From the NCBI RefSeq assembly GCF_002933815.1, contig NZ_BEYR01000004.1:310001-374000 (forward strand): a DNA stretch of 64,000 nt, read 5' to 3'. Both the position numbers and the translations under genes were made by a program. The notes under the pieces were generated by a model. It made no database searches, was not told the DNA's origin, and saw only the letters and a program-made list of their open reading frames with translations. Below are positions 34,491-42,392 of the stretch, one piece after another. The DNA comes from Sphingobacterium sp. HMA12 (GTDB lineage: Bacteria > Bacteroidota > Bacteroidia > Sphingobacteriales > Sphingobacteriaceae). Positions within the stretch are counted from its first letter, which is position 1; each line of letters opens with the position of its first letter.

Positions 34491-35633
34491 ATGCAGTTTA
34501 AAGATATCATTGGGCATAAAGACATCAAAGAACATCTTGTTCGTACGGTTCATGAAAACCGTGTAAGCCATGCGCAATTATTTCTGGGACCGGAGGGCTC
34601 CGGAAGCCTTGCACTAGCGTATGCATATGCTCAGTTTTTAAACTGTGAAAATAAACAAACTGCGGATAGTTGTGGCGAATGTGCTTCTTGCCGAAAATAT
34701 GGCAAGCTTATTCATCCAGATTTGCACATGTCTTATCCATTTATTGCCAAACACAAAGAAGATACCGCGACAGATTATGCCGAAAACTGGCGAAAGTCCT
34801 TTTTGACCAATCCTTATATGGGATTGGAATACTGGCGCAATCAGTTGGATGCAGACAATAAACAGGTCAATATTAATATTGCTGAAGCACATGGCATCAT
34901 CAAGAAATTGAGTCTTAAAGCATTTGAGGCCGAATATAAAGTTTTGATCATGTGGTTACCCGAATATCTGGATACCCAAGGCAATGCCTTATTAAAATTG
35001 ATTGAGGAACCGCCTGAAAAAACGCTATTTATTTTGGTTGCGGAGAATCAGGATAAAATTTTAAATACCATTATTTCTCGGACACAGCTGGTCAAAATAA
35101 AGAAACTAGACCATACCGAAGTCACACAGTATTTGAAGACTGAGCAACATCTTTCTGATCAGGAAGCATCCGAAGTAGCTTTTATAGCGGATGGAAATTT
35201 GCAGGAAGCACTTAATCAACTCAACACCCAGACCAATAATCATTTTGGTATTCTGGTAAACTGGCTGCGATTTATTGTATCGGATGCTGGCACAAATATG
35301 ATCTCTTTAATTGAAGAGGATCTGTCCAAAATGGGTCGCGAAAATCAAAAGACCTTTCTTTTTTATGCCATCAACATGATGCGCCAGATTATTTTGATTA
35401 AGGAAGGCCTCTCCAGTCTTGTCTTTTTACCTGCAAAAGAATTGGATTTTGTCCAAAAATTTGCAGTACATTACACAGTAGAACAAATTGAAGCAACAAT
35501 AAATCTATTTGAGGAAACGCATTATTTTGTAGAAAGAAATGCAAACCCTAAAATATTATTTTTAGATTTATCTTTGCAATTAACATTAATATACAAATAC
35601 AAAACGTTTCCGAAAGGAACTCAATATATATAA
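34491..35633 (+). CDS. holB: DNA polymerase III subunit delta' (clamp loader)
   Basis: 380 residues. The clamp-loader AAA+ region starts MQFKDIIGHKDIKEHLVRTV, with LGPEGSGSLALAYAYAQFLN in the P-loop position. The Walker A lysine is missing, as expected for the non-ATPase delta' subunit. The Cys set CENKQTADSCGECASCRKYG is the usual zinc module, LPEYLDTQGNALLKLIEEPPEKTLF is the sensor region. It acts with the clamp gene transcribed the other way just upstream. It is first in the holB-PSP1-gldH-lpxK group. Confidence 0.88.
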   Translation: MQFKDIIGHKDIKEHLVRTVHENRVSHAQLFLGPEGSGSLALAYAYAQFLNCENKQTADSCGECASCRKYGKLIHPDLHMSYPFIAKHKEDTATDYAENWRKSFLTNPYMGLEYWRNQLDADNKQVNINIAEAHGIIKKLSLKAFEAEYKVLIMWLPEYLDTQGNALLKLIEEPPEKTLFILVAENQDKILNTIISRTQLVKIKKLDHTEVTQYLKTEQHLSDQEASEVAFIADGNLQEALNQLNTQTNNHFGILVNWLRFIVSDAGTNMISLIEEDLSKMGRENQKTFLFYAINMMRQIILIKEGLSSLVFLPAKELDFVQKFAVHYTVEQIEATINLFEETHYFVERNANPKILFLDLSLQLTLIYKYKTFPKGTQYI

Positions 35634-35643
35634 ATAGAAAACT

Positions 35644-37029
35644 ATGGGATGTGGCAGTTGCTCATCCGGCGGAGGTTGCGGTACTACCACAGCAAGTGGT
35701 ACACCGGCAGGATGTCAAAATAATGGCTCTTGCATGACTAGCGGATGTAATAAATTAGATGTATATGACTGGCTTTCCGATATGGATATGCCATCAAACT
35801 ATAAACCATTCAATATCGTAGAAGTACGATTCAAAGGATCTCGAAAAGATTTCTTTATTAATGTAGACAACCTATACCTTGAAATGGGAGAAATGGTCGT
35901 TGTAGAGCCCTCAACAGGGGGATATGACGTTGGCCACGTTTCCTTGACTGGTGAATTGGTTCGATTGCAATTGAAAAAGAACAATGTTACCCCAGAATTG
36001 GTAACAAAAAAGATCTATCGGAAGCCAAATGAAGTGGATGTAGAAAAGTATAATGCAGCGAAAGACCTGGAATGGGAAACCATGCATAAAGCACGTAAAC
36101 TTGCTTTGGATCTGGGTTTATCCATGAAGATTTCTGATGTGGACTATCAGGGCGATAAAACGAAAGCGACGTTTTATTATACAGCCGAAGGCCGTGTGGA
36201 TTTTCGTGAATTGATCAAGAAAATGGCTGAGGCTTTCCGTATACGGATTGAAATGCGCCAGATCGGTATGCGCCAGGAGGCAAGCCGCCTTGGCGGTATC
36301 GGATCCTGTGGTCGTGAGCTATGTTGCTCTACCTGGTTGACAGATTTTAAAACTGTATCCACCTCAGCTGCCCGCTATCAGAATTTATCGTTGAATACGT
36401 TAAAGCTAGCCGGACAATGTGGTAAATTGAAATGCTGTCTCAATTATGAATTGGATAGCTATATGGATGCACTGAAAGACATTCCCAACAATATTGATCG
36501 TATTGAAACATTAAAAGGTGTGGCTTATCTCCAAAAAACCGATATCTTCAAAAAAATGATGTGGTTTTCTTTCCCCGGAGCAGAAAACTGGATTGCGATG
36601 CCAGTTCAACAAGTCAAAGAACTTGTCGAAATGAATAAGCAGGGTATTAAACCAGAGGTCATATCAAGCGCAATAGAGACCGAAGATATCCGGGAGGAGA
36701 AGATTGTCAACTACGATTATGAAAATGTAGTCGGCCAGGATAGCTTAACACGCCTTGATGACCGTAACAAAAGAAAGAAAAAACGGAAGACTAAAAGCAA
36801 TAATAACGCTAAACCGGAAAATAAAAATAGTCAGAAAAGCGATAAAGCTGAGCAAAATCCACCAAAACAGGCGGTAGTTAAACAGCAGAGCAACCCGGAC
36901 AGTGCAGTTACGGCAACGGCAGGCAAAGAGAATAAAGAAGGGCAGAATAATAGGCCTAAAAAACGCTTTAATCGGCATAGAAATAAAAACAGAGGCAATA
37001 ATAACAACTCTGCCTCAAAACCAGAATAA
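35644..37029 (+). CDS. PSP1 domain protein with Cys-rich head and disordered basic tail
   Basis: 461 residues. A Cys/Gly-rich head (MGCGSCSSGGGCG, about 1-38) precedes a PSP1 domain: VEVRFKGSRKDFFINVDNLY, GMRQEASRLGGIGSCGRELC and LAGQCGKLKCCLNYELDSYM, where the conserved Cys residues (GSCGRELCC, CGKLKCC) match the RicT/YaaT family. After about residue 365 comes a low-complexity Lys/Asn-rich tail, probably disordered. The family is found in complexes regulating RNA processing in Firmicutes; the Bacteroidota role is unclear. It starts 10 nt after holB. Confidence 0.88.
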   Translation: MGCGSCSSGGGCGTTTASGTPAGCQNNGSCMTSGCNKLDVYDWLSDMDMPSNYKPFNIVEVRFKGSRKDFFINVDNLYLEMGEMVVVEPSTGGYDVGHVSLTGELVRLQLKKNNVTPELVTKKIYRKPNEVDVEKYNAAKDLEWETMHKARKLALDLGLSMKISDVDYQGDKTKATFYYTAEGRVDFRELIKKMAEAFRIRIEMRQIGMRQEASRLGGIGSCGRELCCSTWLTDFKTVSTSAARYQNLSLNTLKLAGQCGKLKCCLNYELDSYMDALKDIPNNIDRIETLKGVAYLQKTDIFKKMMWFSFPGAENWIAMPVQQVKELVEMNKQGIKPEVISSAIETEDIREEKIVNYDYENVVGQDSLTRLDDRNKRKKKRKTKSNNNAKPENKNSQKSDKAEQNPPKQAVVKQQSNPDSAVTATAGKENKEGQNNRPKKRFNRHRNKNRGNNNNSASKPE

Positions 37030-37084
37030 AACGAATATGCCTAATTTTAAAATGTTAGGCATATTCTATTTTTATAGATTTAAA

Positions 37085-37549
37085 ATGAAACTAAAGGCTT
37101 TTCTTTTTGGAACTTTAAGTATTGGTTTATGGGCATCTTGTGACCAAACTGCCATTCTAAATGAAAATAAACCCATCGAAAATAAGACTTGGCTGTATAC
37201 CTCACATCCTAGTTTTCAATTCCATATTAGTGACAATACGAAGAAATACGATGTATATATGGATGTACGCCATACACCAGAATATGCTTTTTCCAATCTC
37301 TTTGTTTTGATTTACCAGCAGGATCCCAATAAAAAAACATATACCTTTCGTAAGGAAGTTAAATTGGCAAAATCCGATGGAAAGTGGACCGGAAAATCAT
37401 CGGGTAGTCTTTACAATCAGCAGGCAATTCTCCATAAAGATTATATATTTCCGGATACCGGATTATATACGATATCAATTGAACAGAATATGCGAGATAA
37501 TCCTTTAAAAGAAATTACAGATATTGGATTGACAGTAATACCAAAGTAA
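37085..37549 (+). CDS. gldH: Gliding-motility-associated lipoprotein GldH
   Basis: 154 residues with a lipoprotein signal (LFGTLSIGLWASC, lipobox Cys about residue 19). The body, NKTWLYTSHPSFQFHISDNT, YDVYMDVRHTPEYAFSNLFV and GLYTISIEQNMRDNPLKEI, matches GldH, a periplasmic lipoprotein first described in gliding Flavobacterium and present in many non-gliding Bacteroidota. The ATG at 37085 was chosen for its signal sequence; the much longer frame overlaps the PSP1 gene. The stop overlaps the lpxK start by 1 nt. Confidence 0.85.
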   Translation: MKLKAFLFGTLSIGLWASCDQTAILNENKPIENKTWLYTSHPSFQFHISDNTKKYDVYMDVRHTPEYAFSNLFVLIYQQDPNKKTYTFRKEVKLAKSDGKWTGKSSGSLYNQQAILHKDYIFPDTGLYTISIEQNMRDNPLKEITDIGLTVIPK

Positions 37550-38598
37550 TGTGGACCTTTTTACGATATCTTCTTCTTCCTTTTTCGTTGATCTATGGGT
37601 CAGTCATATGGTTACGAAATCGGCTCTATGATTTTCAGTTGCTACCGGCTCGATCTTTTCCAATTCCTACCATCGTAATCGGTAATTTAGCTGTTGGTGG
37701 TACCGGTAAAAGTCCCATGACCGAATTTGTTGTCTCCTACCTTAGCAAGCAGTACAACGTAGCTATCCTCAGCAGAGGTTATGGTCGAAAAACAAAAGGA
37801 TTCCGTACAGTGCAAATAGATTCTTTGGCGATAGATGTAGGCGATGAACCATTACAATTCAAAAATAAGTTTCCAAATGTCACTGTAGCGGTATGTGAAG
37901 ATCGTTGTACGGGCATAGAAAAACTTCAGGAGGATCATCAGCTTATTATTCTGGATGATGCTTATCAACATCGAAAATTATCACCTCAATTTAATATACT
38001 CTTATTCGATTTCCGATCCTTTTCACAACCGATGTTTGTATTTCCCGCTGGAAATTTCAGAGACTTACTTATGGAATCTAAACGGGCGCAAATCATAGTC
38101 ATTACAAAATGTCCCACCAATATTTCTAGTGCGGACAAAATACGTATAGAAAAAAAACTGCGCCATTATAATCGAGAAGCTCCGATCACATTTAGCTATA
38201 TTAGCTATTTTGAACCAGTAAATGGTGATGGAATACATATTGATATCGAAAATAAAGATATCGTCTTGGTGACAGGGATTGCTAAACCACAACCGATGGT
38301 AGACCATGTTACCCAAAAAGCGAAATCTGTCAGTCATATTTCTTTTGGGGATCATCATACATTTGGCGAGGCAGACATTGACCGCATCATAAAAACATAC
38401 CAATCCCTAGATAGTGACAATAAAATAGTATTGACCACTGAGAAGGACTATCAACGACTAAAACCATATAAAGCGCTATTCGATACGATAGAACTCGTTC
38501 ATTTACCGATAGGACTTAGCTTTAATGATGTACGACAAAATAATCAATTTTGTAATATTTTAAGTGATACTGTCGCATTAAGTGTTAATCAACCTTAA
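37549..38598 (+). CDS. lpxK: Tetraacyldisaccharide 4'-kinase LpxK
   Basis: 349 residues. LpxK phosphorylates the 4' position of the lipid A disaccharide at the inner membrane. The N-terminal hydrophobic stretch (LLPFSLIYGSVIWLRNRLYD) and the P-loop IVIGNLAVGGTGKSPMTEF are typical, with VAILSRGYGRKTKGFR, DVGDEPLQFKNKFP and LIILDDAYQHRKL (Walker B like), and the C-terminal LTTEKDYQRL. It implies a lipid A-type outer membrane. Overlap with gldH by 1 nt shows coupling. Confidence 0.93.
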   Translation: MWTFLRYLLLPFSLIYGSVIWLRNRLYDFQLLPARSFPIPTIVIGNLAVGGTGKSPMTEFVVSYLSKQYNVAILSRGYGRKTKGFRTVQIDSLAIDVGDEPLQFKNKFPNVTVAVCEDRCTGIEKLQEDHQLIILDDAYQHRKLSPQFNILLFDFRSFSQPMFVFPAGNFRDLLMESKRAQIIVITKCPTNISSADKIRIEKKLRHYNREAPITFSYISYFEPVNGDGIHIDIENKDIVLVTGIAKPQPMVDHVTQKAKSVSHISFGDHHTFGEADIDRIIKTYQSLDSDNKIVLTTEKDYQRLKPYKALFDTIELVHLPIGLSFNDVRQNNQFCNILSDTVALSVNQP

Positions 38599-38679
38599 AT
38601 TTTGTTAAATGCTAATATTTTAGCAAACTTTTTCGTCAAATTTATATTCAAAAGAAAAACAAACTTAAAATATAAAGCG

Positions 38680-39048
38680 ATGAAAAAGAAAACTTTAATG
38701 GTAATCAGCGGCCTACTTTTGGCGACAACAGTCGCTTTTGCGCAGCAGCGCCAACAACGTAGCCCAGAAGAACAGGCGAAGATGCGCGTAGAGCACCTGG
38801 ACAAACTACTTACACTTAATCAAGTCCAAAAAGATTCCATCTATAACCTTACATTGAGCCAAGCCCAACAGCGGGCGACAATGAAAAATGATGGTGGAGA
38901 CCGCAAAGCCAATATGGAAAAATTCAAACAGCTTCAAGAAGCTCAGGCAACAAAAATAAAATCTTGGCTCACTCCTGATCAAATCAAATTATTTGATGAG
39001 CAGCAAGAAAAAATGAAGGATAGGATGTCTAAACGTTCTTCAAACTAA
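38680..39048 (+). CDS. Small secreted helical protein, Spy/CpxP-like (DUF4890-like)
   Basis: 122 residues with a signal peptide (MKKKTLMVISGLLLATTVAF, then AQ). The mature part is charged and helical: SPEEQAKMRVEHLDKLLTLN, QKDSIYNLTLSQAQQRATMK and IKSWLTPDQIKLFDEQQEKM. Two LTxxQ-like places (LTLNQVQ, LTPDQIK) resemble the Spy/CpxP fold; family assignment is tentative. It is the first of three related small secreted proteins. Confidence 0.65.
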   Translation: MKKKTLMVISGLLLATTVAFAQQRQQRSPEEQAKMRVEHLDKLLTLNQVQKDSIYNLTLSQAQQRATMKNDGGDRKANMEKFKQLQEAQATKIKSWLTPDQIKLFDEQQEKMKDRMSKRSSN

Positions 39049-39401
39049 TTTCCATAAAAAGAGCGGTTGTAATTAACCGCTCTTTTTTATAGACCCTACC
39101 TATCTCCTGTATATTCATCGCCATAAATACCATTATAAAGCCTTCTAACATTATTTATCTCTCCAAGCATACATTTCCTCGAGTTTACACTGAGCGTTAT
39201 TCTTAGCCCTTTATTTAAACAAAACAATAACAGCCCTATGCTATACAATAGCAGAAACACTTATTAACCTGATAATAAGCAACATAAAACCACATATAGC
39301 GTTAAAAATTTGTTAAAGTAACATACTTGATACAATATAAATCGACTTTATTAGTTTTTATAGCAAGACATCATAGTTGTAACTTTTTAAATACAAACTA
39401 T
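39049..39401. other. 353-nt gene-free region between small secreted-protein genes
   Basis: Begins with the terminator of the upstream gene (39056-39089). The rest is AT-rich with no recognised RNA gene. A promoter for the next gene probably lies near 39300-39400, but no clear TAnnTTTG element was found. Confidence 0.6.
39056..39089 (+). terminator. Terminator of the first small secreted protein gene
   Basis: AAAAAGAGCGGTT and AACCGCTCTTTTT form a 13-bp stem with a 6-nt loop, then T run, 8 nt after the stop. Confidence 0.85.
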
Positions 39402-39788
39402 ATGAAGAAGCTAATTTTAACAGGTATAGGGTTGTGTCTGACACTTAGCCTAACATTTGCCCAACAGGCTACACCTGAGGAAACTGCTGCAAAAGCTACT
39501 ACTGAGCTGGTACAGAAGCTGAATCTGAACGATGAGCAGAAGACTGCCGTATCCTCCATTCTATTGGATCAAGCGAAAGCAGAAGAAACGATTTTAAAAG
39601 ACAGTACTTCCACCGCAGCTGCGAAAGGTGAAGCTCTCAATAAACTTCAAACAGAAGTAGACGACAAAGTGAGTCAATTACTGACAGAAGACCAAAAAAA
39701 CATCTATCAGAAGGTAATTGCCGAACGCCCGGCAAAATCGGTTCCAGCTCGGACTGAACCTTCTAAGACAAAATCCAGTGCGAACTAA
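39402..39788 (+). CDS. Small secreted helical protein, paralog 2
   Basis: 128 residues with a signal peptide (MKKLILTGIGLCLTLSLTFA). The mature helical region LVQKLNLNDEQKTAVSSILL, KLQTEVDDKVSQLLTEDQK resembles the next gene's product closely and the previous gene's loosely. It ends in a Pro/Ser/Thr/Lys tail. Paired L-x-x-x-Q helices suggest a Spy/CpxP-like or DUF4890-like chaperone or sensor role, which is inference. A 25-residue N-terminal extension at 39327 was rejected in favour of the signal-peptide start. Confidence 0.65.
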   Translation: MKKLILTGIGLCLTLSLTFAQQATPEETAAKATTELVQKLNLNDEQKTAVSSILLDQAKAEETILKDSTSTAAAKGEALNKLQTEVDDKVSQLLTEDQKNIYQKVIAERPAKSVPARTEPSKTKSSAN

Positions 39789-39858
39789 CAGCTTATTGGA
39801 ACAAGTAAAAACAGACGTTAATAAATTCATTGAATAATTTCATTTAAAATTAAACATC

Positions 39859-40266
39859 ATGAAAAAGTTATTTTTAACCGGTATAGGCTTTTTTCTAGCG
39901 ATGAGCCTACTATTTGCACAGCAAACAACACCAGAAGAAAATGCAGCTAAAGTTGTGACCGAATTGGTCACAAAGCTTACACTCAATGACGAACAAAAAG
40001 CCGCTGTATCACCGATTGTATTGGATCAAGAAAAAGCGATAGCAGCTGTTATCCAAGATACCACAACAACGGCTGATGTAAAAAAGGAGAGCATTACGAA
40101 ACTTCAAGGTGAATCGGATAGCAAGATTGCGCTATTATTGACCGATGAGCAGAAAGCAGCCTTTAAAAAATACATTGATGAACGACCTGCGGTAATCATT
40201 CCGTCAACTCCGGTTCCAACAGAGCAAAAGGAAAATAATAACGAAAACAGCAATCAACAACAATAA
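39859..40266 (+). CDS. Small secreted helical protein, paralog 3
   Basis: 135 residues with a signal peptide (MKKLFLTGIGFFLAMSLLFA). It aligns along most of its length with paralog 2: QQTTPEENAAKVVTELVTKL against QQATPEETAAKATTELVQKL, and KLTLNDEQKAAVSPIVLDQE against KLNLNDEQKTAVSSILLDQA. The tail is rich in Asn/Gln (NNNENSNQQQ). The two genes are 70 nt apart and appear to be a recent tandem duplication. The downstream hairpin at 40296-40336 would terminate the pair. Confidence 0.65.
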   Translation: MKKLFLTGIGFFLAMSLLFAQQTTPEENAAKVVTELVTKLTLNDEQKAAVSPIVLDQEKAIAAVIQDTTTTADVKKESITKLQGESDSKIALLLTDEQKAAFKKYIDERPAVIIPSTPVPTEQKENNNENSNQQQ

Positions 40267-40295
40267 TCATTCTATTCAATTAAGAGGAATGTATT

Positions 40296-40336
40296 AAACC
40301 TCTGGATATGCTTAGGCATATTCAGAGGTTTTTTAT
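40296..40336 (+). terminator. Terminator after the paralog pair
   Basis: AAACCTCTGGATATGC and GCATATTCAGAGGTTT form a 16-bp stem with one mismatch position and a 4-nt loop, followed by TTTTTA. Confidence 0.85.
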
Positions 40337-40357
40337 TATATCGTCCTTTGTGGGTAC

Positions 40358-40391
40358 AAAAAAAGGCTGTCTATTTGGACAACCTTTTTGC
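40358..40391 (-). terminator. Terminator of dnaA
   Basis: On the complement AAAAGGTTGTCC and AGACAGCCTTTT pair (with wobble) around a short loop, followed by T run, about 25 nt after the dnaA stop. It resembles the hairpin after scpA. Confidence 0.65.
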
Positions 40392-40413
40392 TTTAACTCG
40401 ATATCAAGCTACA

Positions 40414-41838
40414 TTAAGATTTCAATTTCTTCATAATGTCGCTGACATAAGTTTTAAATTTCTTGTCAGTTTCAATTAAATCCTCAACGGTTTGACATGC
40501 ATAGATGACAGTTGAATGATCTCTTCCTCCGAAGAATGCACCGATCGATTTAAGTGAAGATTTTGTGTGGGCTTTTGCTAAATACATCGAAATTTGCCTG
40601 GCCTGCACGATTTCACGTTTTCTGACCTTTGACTTTACCATATCCACAGGAACTTCAAAGTATTCACAAACTAATTTCTGAATAAAATCCATTGAAATTT
40701 CCTTATGTGTATTTTTCACAAAATTCTTCAACATCGATTTTGCCAGTCCCAAATCAATTTCCTTTTTGTTCAATGTTGATTGAGCCAATAAGGAAACCAT
40801 TGCACCTTCCAATTCACGAACACTGTTATCGATCTGTGTTGCTACATACTCCACGACATTTTCTGGTAACTCAATGCCATCAGAATACATTTTTTTCTTC
40901 AAAATCGCCATTCTTGTCTCAAGATCCGGAATTTGAATATCTGCAGATAATCCCCATTTAAAACGACTGAGCAATCGTTCCTCTAAACCAGCTAAATCTT
41001 TAGGTGCCTTATCGGAAGTTAGAATGATTTGCTTCCCAGATTGATGCAAATGATTGAATATGTGGAAGAAGATATCCTGCGTTTTCTCTTTACCGGCAAA
41101 ATTGTGTACATCATCCATGATAATCACATCCATTGCCTGATAGAAATTTACGAAATCATTGATAGTATTGTTTTTCAATGAGTCCACAAATTGTTGACAG
41201 AATTTCTCACAAGACACATAAATGACCAACTTATCGGGAAGATTTCTTTTGATTTCATTACCGATAGCCTGGGCAAGGTGCGTCTTTCCCAAACCTACAT
41301 CACCATAGATCATTAAGGGGTTGAATGACGTACCTCCCGGCTTGTTTGCTACGGCATAACCTGCAGAACGAGCAAGACGGTTACATTCACCTTCAATAAA
41401 ATTTTCAAATGTATAGTTTTGATTCAATTGCGGGTCAACCTGCAATTTCTTTAATCCAGGAATAACAAATGGATTTTTGATATCTCTATTCAAAGATACC
41501 GGCACGGGAATAGATTGTCTCTTACCCTCTGCCCCATTGCCATTCGATGGAAGATTAGTCGTATAAGGATGAGAAGCCGACGACTTCTCAACTACAATAT
41601 TGTATTCCAATCTACCTTGCTCCCCTAGAAACTTCTTTACGGTCTTGCGAAGAATACCTACATAGTGTTCTTCCAGCCACTCGTAAAAAAATAAGCTAGG
41701 TACTTGAATAGTCAAAACGTCACCCTCCAAACGGACTGCTTTCACAGGTTCAAACCAGGTCTTGAAACTTTGCGCTGGTATATTATCTTTGATAATCGAA
41801 AGACAATTATTCCAGACACTTGAATACGTTTTTTCCAT
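40414..41838 (-). CDS. dnaA: Chromosomal replication initiator DnaA
   Basis: 474 residues. Domain I starts MEKTYSSVWNNCLSIIKDNI, followed by a variable linker; the AAA+ domain has GDVGLGKTHLAQAIGNEI (Walker A), VIIMDDVHNFAGKEKTQDIFF (Walker B and sensor) and LLSRFKWGLSADIQIPDLETR; domain IV has VRKREIVQARQISMYLAKAH and FFGGRDHSTVIYACQTVEDL (DnaA-box-binding motif G-G-R-D-H-S-T). It melts the origin and recruits the replisome. The ATG at 41836-41838 is the family start; 13 upstream residues were not used. It lies about 8-9 kb from the candidate origin and reads away from it. A single TTTTCCACA sits 155 nt upstream. Confidence 0.97.
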   Translation of the reverse strand: MEKTYSSVWNNCLSIIKDNIPAQSFKTWFEPVKAVRLEGDVLTIQVPSLFFYEWLEEHYVGILRKTVKKFLGEQGRLEYNIVVEKSSASHPYTTNLPSNGNGAEGKRQSIPVPVSLNRDIKNPFVIPGLKKLQVDPQLNQNYTFENFIEGECNRLARSAGYAVANKPGGTSFNPLMIYGDVGLGKTHLAQAIGNEIKRNLPDKLVIYVSCEKFCQQFVDSLKNNTINDFVNFYQAMDVIIMDDVHNFAGKEKTQDIFFHIFNHLHQSGKQIILTSDKAPKDLAGLEERLLSRFKWGLSADIQIPDLETRMAILKKKMYSDGIELPENVVEYVATQIDNSVRELEGAMVSLLAQSTLNKKEIDLGLAKSMLKNFVKNTHKEISMDFIQKLVCEYFEVPVDMVKSKVRKREIVQARQISMYLAKAHTKSSLKSIGAFFGGRDHSTVIYACQTVEDLIETDKKFKTYVSDIMKKLKS

Positions 41839-41992
41839 TCTAAAATTGTTAATAAGTTGATTTACAATACGCGACAAAAAATATGTTGATAACTTTCTCT
41901 GAGAACGAAGATGACAAAAAAAAATCAGCTAAAAAACTAAAATATAAAATAATTAATAAAAATCTATATATCAGCTATTTACCTTGTAAAAT

Positions 41993-42001
41993 TGTGGAAA
42001 A
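41993..42001 (-). promoter_or_regulatory. DnaA-box-like site upstream of dnaA
   Basis: On the complement TTTTCCACA, the same 9-mer as in the candidate origin, lies 155 nt before the dnaA start. It may serve dnaA autoregulation. Confidence 0.4.
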
Positions 42002-42333
42002 CTTGCGCTAAAATTGATCTCTAAAAATAATTATTAACATTCCAAATTTATTTCAAAAAAAAGAACAAAAAAAGTAGTAAACATACTACAGATCAGTCTT
42101 AAAGGTCTAGAACTAAATTAACCAAAATAAAAGCGAAATACAACCTTTAGTTCATATATTTTTAATATTAAATTTATAAGAATTTAAAGTCTACTTAACA
42201 ACATTACCCAATATCTTTCTACCCCATTCTGAAGCCATTGGAAAATAAAAAAATATAGTATCTACAAGATATTGGAAAATCATTTTGTAACATAGCTGAC
42301 AGGAAAATTTAAAAAATGGATTTGGTTTTATGT

Positions 42334-42376
42334 CATAAAAAAAGGAAACCCTCTTAAAGAATTTCCTTTTTTTATG
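42334..42376 (-). terminator. Terminator of dxs
   Basis: Perfect 15-bp stem, CATAAAAAAAGGAAA with TTTCCTTTTTTTATG, a 13-nt loop and T runs, just after the dxs stop. Confidence 0.85.
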
Positions 42377-42392
42377 ATATAAGTAGTCGTAT

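Larger units (their letters stand above)
41839..42392. other. 554-nt gene-free region upstream of dnaA
   Basis: It separates the dnaA start from the dxs stop, both on the complement. It is very AT-rich and contains DnaA-box-like sites at 41884-41892 (TGTTGATAA) and 41993-42001 (TGTGGAAAA), and the strong dxs terminator at 42334-42376. A 103-codon frame on the complement (42191-42502) overlaps dxs and is not supported. Confidence 0.6.
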
